A stretch of DNA of 64,000 bases from contig NZ_CP069355.1 of assembly GCF_016864375.1 (NCBI RefSeq), forward strand, positions 930,001 through 994,000, in the 5' to 3' direction. The DNA is from Microvirga sp. VF16 (GTDB lineage: Bacteria; Pseudomonadota; Alphaproteobacteria; Rhizobiales; Beijerinckiaceae). Shown here piece after piece: positions 60,874-64,000 of the stretch (positions within the stretch are counted from its first letter, which is position 1; the number at the start of each line of letters is the position of its first letter). Both the position numbers and the translations under genes were made by a program. The notes below the pieces were generated by a model that did no database searches, had not been told where the DNA came from, and was given only the letters and a program-made list of their open reading frames with translations.

Positions 60874-61356
60874 ATGGTTCTGGAAACCTATTCCCGCCAG
60901 GAGCTTCTGCAGTCGATCGATGGCGCGGACGAGGGTCACTTCGTTGCCGAACTCGAAACCGGTTATCTTTCGCTCAGCCGCAACCGCCAGTACTTCAAGG
61001 GCTATTGCTTCTTCGCCGCCAAATGCAAGGCGCGCGAGCTGCACGACATGCCTATGGATATTCGCGCGCGTCATCTCGTCGAAATGGCGATGGTCACGGA
61101 AGCCGTACAGCTTGCGTTCAACGCCAAGAAGATGAATGTCGCCTTCTTCGGGAATTCCTTTGCTCACGTTCACTGGAATATCGTGCCGCGTTACGGCACC
61201 GATCCGCTTCCGGAAGACTCGATCTGGACCATCGACCGAGCGCTGATTGAATCGCATTTCCTCTCGGAGGAAGAGTTGTCGAACGTGAAAGCCACTCTGC
61301 GGGCGGCTCTGTCAAAACTTTCTGAGCGCGATCAGATTCCGGTCTCCTTCGCTTAA
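60874..61356 (+). CDS. HIT-family hydrolase
   Basis: Histidine-triad proteins hydrolyse or transfer nucleoside phosphate bonds. The 160-residue product has the triad region FAHVHWNIVPRYGTDP near residues 95-110 (HxHxx with Asn-Ile-Val in place of the final His, as in some branches) and an N-terminal LSRNRQYFKGYCFFAAK. It starts 79 bases after binding protein 2. Substrate unknown; its location suggests a nucleotidyl or phospho-ester intermediate of phosphonate use. Confidence 0.85.
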   Translation: MVLETYSRQELLQSIDGADEGHFVAELETGYLSLSRNRQYFKGYCFFAAKCKARELHDMPMDIRARHLVEMAMVTEAVQLAFNAKKMNVAFFGNSFAHVHWNIVPRYGTDPLPEDSIWTIDRALIESHFLSEEELSNVKATLRAALSKLSERDQIPVSFA

Positions 61357-61409
61357 ATCGGCAATTCCAAAGAAGCAGCGGGCCGTCGTCAAATGGCGGA
61401 GACAGCGAG

Positions 61410-62138
61410 ATGAGCAGCGAGGAGCGACCGAAGCTGACGCTCTGGCGGCGCGTCCAGCAGGACATCGAACAACAAATCCGCGACGGACACCTGCCGCCGG
61501 GGACGCGTCTGCCCACCGAGGGCCAGCTTGCTGCCTCCTTTGATGTGCACCGGCATACGGTCCGGCGCGCCATGGCCCGGCTCAAGGAGAAAGAACTCGT
61601 CACCGTCGTCCACGGCAAGGGCGCCTATGTGGCGGATTACCAGATCTGCTACCGCGTCGGCCGCGCAACACGCATGACCAACGCGATCCTGCGCACGGGT
61701 CGGAGCGCGCAACGGCGGGTATTGTCGAGCACCGAAATGCAGGCCGGCAAGCGGCTGGCGGCCCTGCTCTCGCTGCCCGTGGGGCATCCGATCTGCCGTG
61801 TCCGAACCTTGCGGGTGATCGATGAGCAGCCGGTCTCCTTGACCACCTATTTCTATCCGCTGCCGCGCTTCTCCGGCATCGGCCGCTCGATCGCCGAGAC
61901 CGGATCGGTGTCCGAGGCGTTGAGCCGCTACGGCGTCACCCAGATGCTGCGCAACGACATGCAGATCCGCGCGTCACTGCCGTCGGTGCAGGAAGCGAGG
62001 ACCTTGCGGATCGGGCGCAGCAAGCCGCTGGTCGAGCTGCTCAGCGTCAGCCTTGATGCCAGCGGCGTGCCGGTCCAGCACGTCCACGGCAAGATCGTGT
62101 CGGAACGCCTCGATGTCGTGGTCTCACTGAATGACTAG
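61410..62138 (+). CDS. Second PhnF-like GntR/UTRA regulator
   Basis: The 242-residue product has the winged helix (LPPGTRLPTEGQLAASFDVHRHTVRRAMARLKEKELVTV near residues 28-66) and a UTRA domain (TLRVIDEQPVSLTTYFYPLPRFSGIGRSIAETGSVSEAL near 131-169). It resembles PhnF at 51394 in both domains (SYFPLPRFEGIEKLIAETGS there). It probably controls the Ugp-like/DUF1045/phnN operon or the divergent minus-strand genes. Confidence 0.9.
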   Translation: MSSEERPKLTLWRRVQQDIEQQIRDGHLPPGTRLPTEGQLAASFDVHRHTVRRAMARLKEKELVTVVHGKGAYVADYQICYRVGRATRMTNAILRTGRSAQRRVLSSTEMQAGKRLAALLSLPVGHPICRVRTLRVIDEQPVSLTTYFYPLPRFSGIGRSIAETGSVSEALSRYGVTQMLRNDMQIRASLPSVQEARTLRIGRSKPLVELLSVSLDASGVPVQHVHGKIVSERLDVVVSLND

Positions 62139-62196
62139 GGGGTGACGCCCGCGGCATCGCCCCTTTCCAACAGGCTCAGGTCTGTCGGTCGACCCC

Positions 62197-63087
62197 TTAC
62201 TCCATGGTGACGATCACCGGATAGTGGTCGGAGCCCTCGGCGTCGTAGCGCACCTCGGCGGCGGCGACGCGTTCGGCGAGGCTTTCGCTGATGAAGCAAT
62301 AGTCGATGCGGCGGGACCGGTCACCGCTGGTCGCGCCTTCCACCTCGCCTCGACCGATGCCGGCCTGCTCGTCATGGCCGGCGGCGACCCAGGCGTCGAC
62401 GAAGCCACCGAGCCGCGGCACGCGGGTCCAGCGGTTGCCGGTGGCGCCGGCGATGGCACTGTACGCCTCCCCGCTCGGTAGCAGATTGAGGTCCCCTAGC
62501 AGCACCGCATTCTCGGGCACTGGTGCGAGCGCCGGCTCGGAGGCGAAGCTCGCATCCTTGGGGTGCGTGCCGCTGAGCGGTGTGCCTTCGCGTTGCGCGC
62601 GGTGGTGGATGTCGAGCATGAACTCCAGCTGCAATTTGCGCTGCGGCTCGGACAGATGGCACAGATGAGTGTTGTAGACACGGAGCGGCCCGAGCGGCGT
62701 GTCGAGGCTCACCTCGATGAGCGCCTTCTGGATGTCGAGCTTGGGATCCGACGCGCCATATTTCGGCAGCGGGAAGTTGCGCACCGTCAGGATCGGATAG
62801 CGCGACAGGATGATGTTGCCGGAGCGGCGGCGCCGGCCGCGCACCACCGCGCCTGTCACGGCATCGCGCTTGACCACCTCGACGCCGGGACCATAGGCAA
62901 GGTCATGCTCGGGCATCAGCTCGCGGATCAGCTCGACCTGGTCGACATTGCCGGAGCGGTCCCAGTAGCTGTCCACCTCCTGCAGGCCGATGATGTCGAC
63001 CTCGCGCACGGCGTCAAGCGCGCGGACGAGATCGCAGCGGCCGTCGCGTCCGACCCCGAAATGAATGTTGTAGGTCGCTAATTTCAT
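62197..63087 (-). CDS. Endonuclease/exonuclease/phosphatase-family enzyme
   Basis: The 296-residue product starts MKLATYNIHFGVGRDGRCDL and shows the EEP motifs: GLQEVDSYWDRSGN near residues 34-47, VYNTHLCH near 138, LLGDLNLLPSGEAY near 196 and EGSDHYPVIV at the C-terminus. There is no signal peptide. EEP enzymes hydrolyse phosphodiesters, including sphingomyelin- and inositol-type substrates; in this neighbourhood a small phosphodiester is more likely than DNA (inference). It runs with the downstream partial phnM strand. Confidence 0.9.
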   Translation of the reverse strand: MKLATYNIHFGVGRDGRCDLVRALDAVREVDIIGLQEVDSYWDRSGNVDQVELIRELMPEHDLAYGPGVEVVKRDAVTGAVVRGRRRRSGNIILSRYPILTVRNFPLPKYGASDPKLDIQKALIEVSLDTPLGPLRVYNTHLCHLSEPQRKLQLEFMLDIHHRAQREGTPLSGTHPKDASFASEPALAPVPENAVLLGDLNLLPSGEAYSAIAGATGNRWTRVPRLGGFVDAWVAAGHDEQAGIGRGEVEGATSGDRSRRIDYCFISESLAERVAAAEVRYDAEGSDHYPVIVTME

Positions 63088-63397
63088 GGGCGTTGCTCCT
63101 CATGCAGGTGTCCGGAAAGGCGTGTCGGTTTCAGTGGCCAGCGGGCTCGGCGTCGGGCCGGCCGGGAAGGCGCCGGTGGCCGGTGACGGCCTCGCAACGG
63201 CGGAGCGCGTCCAGCCCGATCTGTCGGTGTGAGGAGTTCGCCCGGCTCCTCGCGAAGGCGTTTGATCTCCTCCCAGCCGCAGGCGCAGCCAGCCGACGCG
63301 CCGCCAGCCGCGCAGGTTCGGGCGTCCTTCGCCGAGCATGTCGGAGACGAGAATGGTCGTCGACACCATCGGAATCTCCCTGCTTGGAGGCTTGCCT
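63088..63397. other. Region between phnM copy 2 and the EEP gene
   Basis: A minus-strand frame 63100-63369 opens MVSTTILVSDMLGEGRPNLR and then becomes Arg/Pro-rich without motif; it may be a small real gene or a frameshifted remnant. No plus-strand gene is supported. Confidence 0.3.
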
Positions 63398-64000
63398 TCA
63401 GAAGACCCGGCGGCCTTCGGACCAGACGCCGCGCAGCGCCGGCTGCCCGTCGATCATCGCGACGTGGAGCAGATCGGCGCGGCGGCCGGGCGCGAGGGCA
63501 CCACGGTCCTCAAGCCCGAAGGTCTCGGCCGGCCGGGCGCTGACCAGCGCCGTCGCCTCGGGCAGGGGCATGCCGGCCTCCGCGAGCAGGAAGACGGCGC
63601 GCAGGAGGCTGGAGGGGATGTAGTCCGAGCACAGGATCTGCACCGCGCCGGCCCTGGTGCGCTCGCGCATCGACAGGAAGCCCTTGTGCGAACGGCCGAA
63701 CACCACGTTCGGCGCCCCGGCGATCAGCGTCATGCGCGCGGCGCTCGCCGCGTCCATGGCCTCCGGCGTCACCGGGAACTCGGAGATGGTCATGCCGAGC
63801 TCCTGCGCCTCGTCAATGTGCCAGGCGCGGGTGTCGTCATGGCTGGCGCAGGCGATGCCGCGCGCGCCGAAGGCCTCCACCAGCGCCCGCCGCCGCGCGC
63901 GCAGATTGGCGGCGCCGTCGGCGTTGCTCTCCTCTTCGAGGGCCGCCAGGCGGGCCCCGTCCTCGACGCCGCGCGTGCCCATCACGAAGCGGAAGCGCTC
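63398..64000 (-). CDS. phnM: Second PhnM-type diphosphatase (partial, runs off the window)
   Basis: The C-terminal ~200 residues are present; the 5' end lies beyond 64000 and the frame is open to the edge (RFRFVMGTRG). It shows IACASHDDTRAWHIDEAQELGMTISEFPVT, APNVVFGRSHKGFLSMRERT, CSDYIPSSLLRAVFLLAEAG and GRRADLLHVAMIDGQPALRGVW, parallel to PhnM at 49996 (ASHDDTTAAHI, CSDYIPSSLLHALW). It is a separate paralogue next to the second regulator. Confidence 0.93.
   Translation of the reverse strand, partial: ERFRFVMGTRGVEDGARLAALEEESNADGAANLRARRRALVEAFGARGIACASHDDTRAWHIDEAQELGMTISEFPVTPEAMDAASAARMTLIAGAPNVVFGRSHKGFLSMRERTRAGAVQILCSDYIPSSLLRAVFLLAEAGMPLPEATALVSARPAETFGLEDRGALAPGRRADLLHVAMIDGQPALRGVWSEGRRVF

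Overview
The window reads as an accessory replicon or genomic-island region of an alphaproteobacterium, most likely Hyphomicrobiales (Microvirga/Methylobacteriaceae/rhizobia-like). The reasons are the BioR-controlled bioBFDAZ operon with the BioZ route, a thiCOSGE(F) operon, a C-P lyase operon with DUF1045, a RHE_PE00001/DUF1612 remnant, and IS66, DUF6429 and recombinase-cassette debris. Genus is inference; no rRNA, tRNA, CRISPR or replication origin was seen.

Left half (1-36 kb) is a string of cofactor genes: a queuosine-precursor (VUT) transporter; p-aminobenzoate synthesis pabB-pabA-pabC; folate folP-folB-folK on the other strand; a queuosine cluster behind a probable preQ1-I riboswitch (queC remnant, queE, queD, second queC); thiamine salvage thiM-(thiE remnant)-thiD and the de novo operon thiC-O-S-G-E-F, read divergently from one intergenic region that carries two TPP riboswitches; alanine dehydrogenase; biotin bioR-bioB-F-D-A-Z with BioR operators; panD (beta-alanine for pantothenate); and a broken nadC.

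Between these lie three toxin-antitoxin modules (TacAT-like GNAT/DUF1778, MazEF, and a PIN toxin with a small antitoxin), three TnpB remnants, an IS6 remnant and many decayed genes (queC, thiE, a TRAP DctP-type binding protein, a BioM-like ATPase twice, a Rieske protein, nadC). Several remnants sit beside a functional gene for the same step. From about 36.3 to 39.0 kb is a graveyard of nested elements: IS66 halves around a serine-recombinase cassette, then DUF6429, resolvase and DUF1612 remnants. Intact genes in the middle are an IHF-alpha-like protein, a PilZ protein, an HPP-CBS membrane protein and a one-domain voltage-gated cation channel.

Right half (41-64 kb) is a phosphonate/organophosphate region. 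On the minus strand phnM-G-H-I-J-K-L run in tight overlaps, followed by a glycerophosphodiester phosphodiesterase, a calcineurin-like phosphoesterase and phnD-C-E; phnF is divergent. On the plus strand follow a Ugp-type ABC transporter (one permease has a 1-base frameshift), DUF1045 (2H phosphoesterase), phnN, an AstE/aspartoacylase-like hydrolase, two tandem solute-binding proteins, a HIT protein and a second PhnF-like regulator; then on the minus strand an endonuclease/exonuclease/phosphatase-family enzyme and a second, partial phnM. Pho-box-like heptamer repeats precede both phnM and the Ugp-like operon. No PhnP (metallo-beta-lactamase fold) was found, so one of the other phosphoesterases may open the cyclic ribose phosphate. 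The whole could scavenge phosphonate esters or glycerol-linked phosphonates under phosphate limitation (inference).
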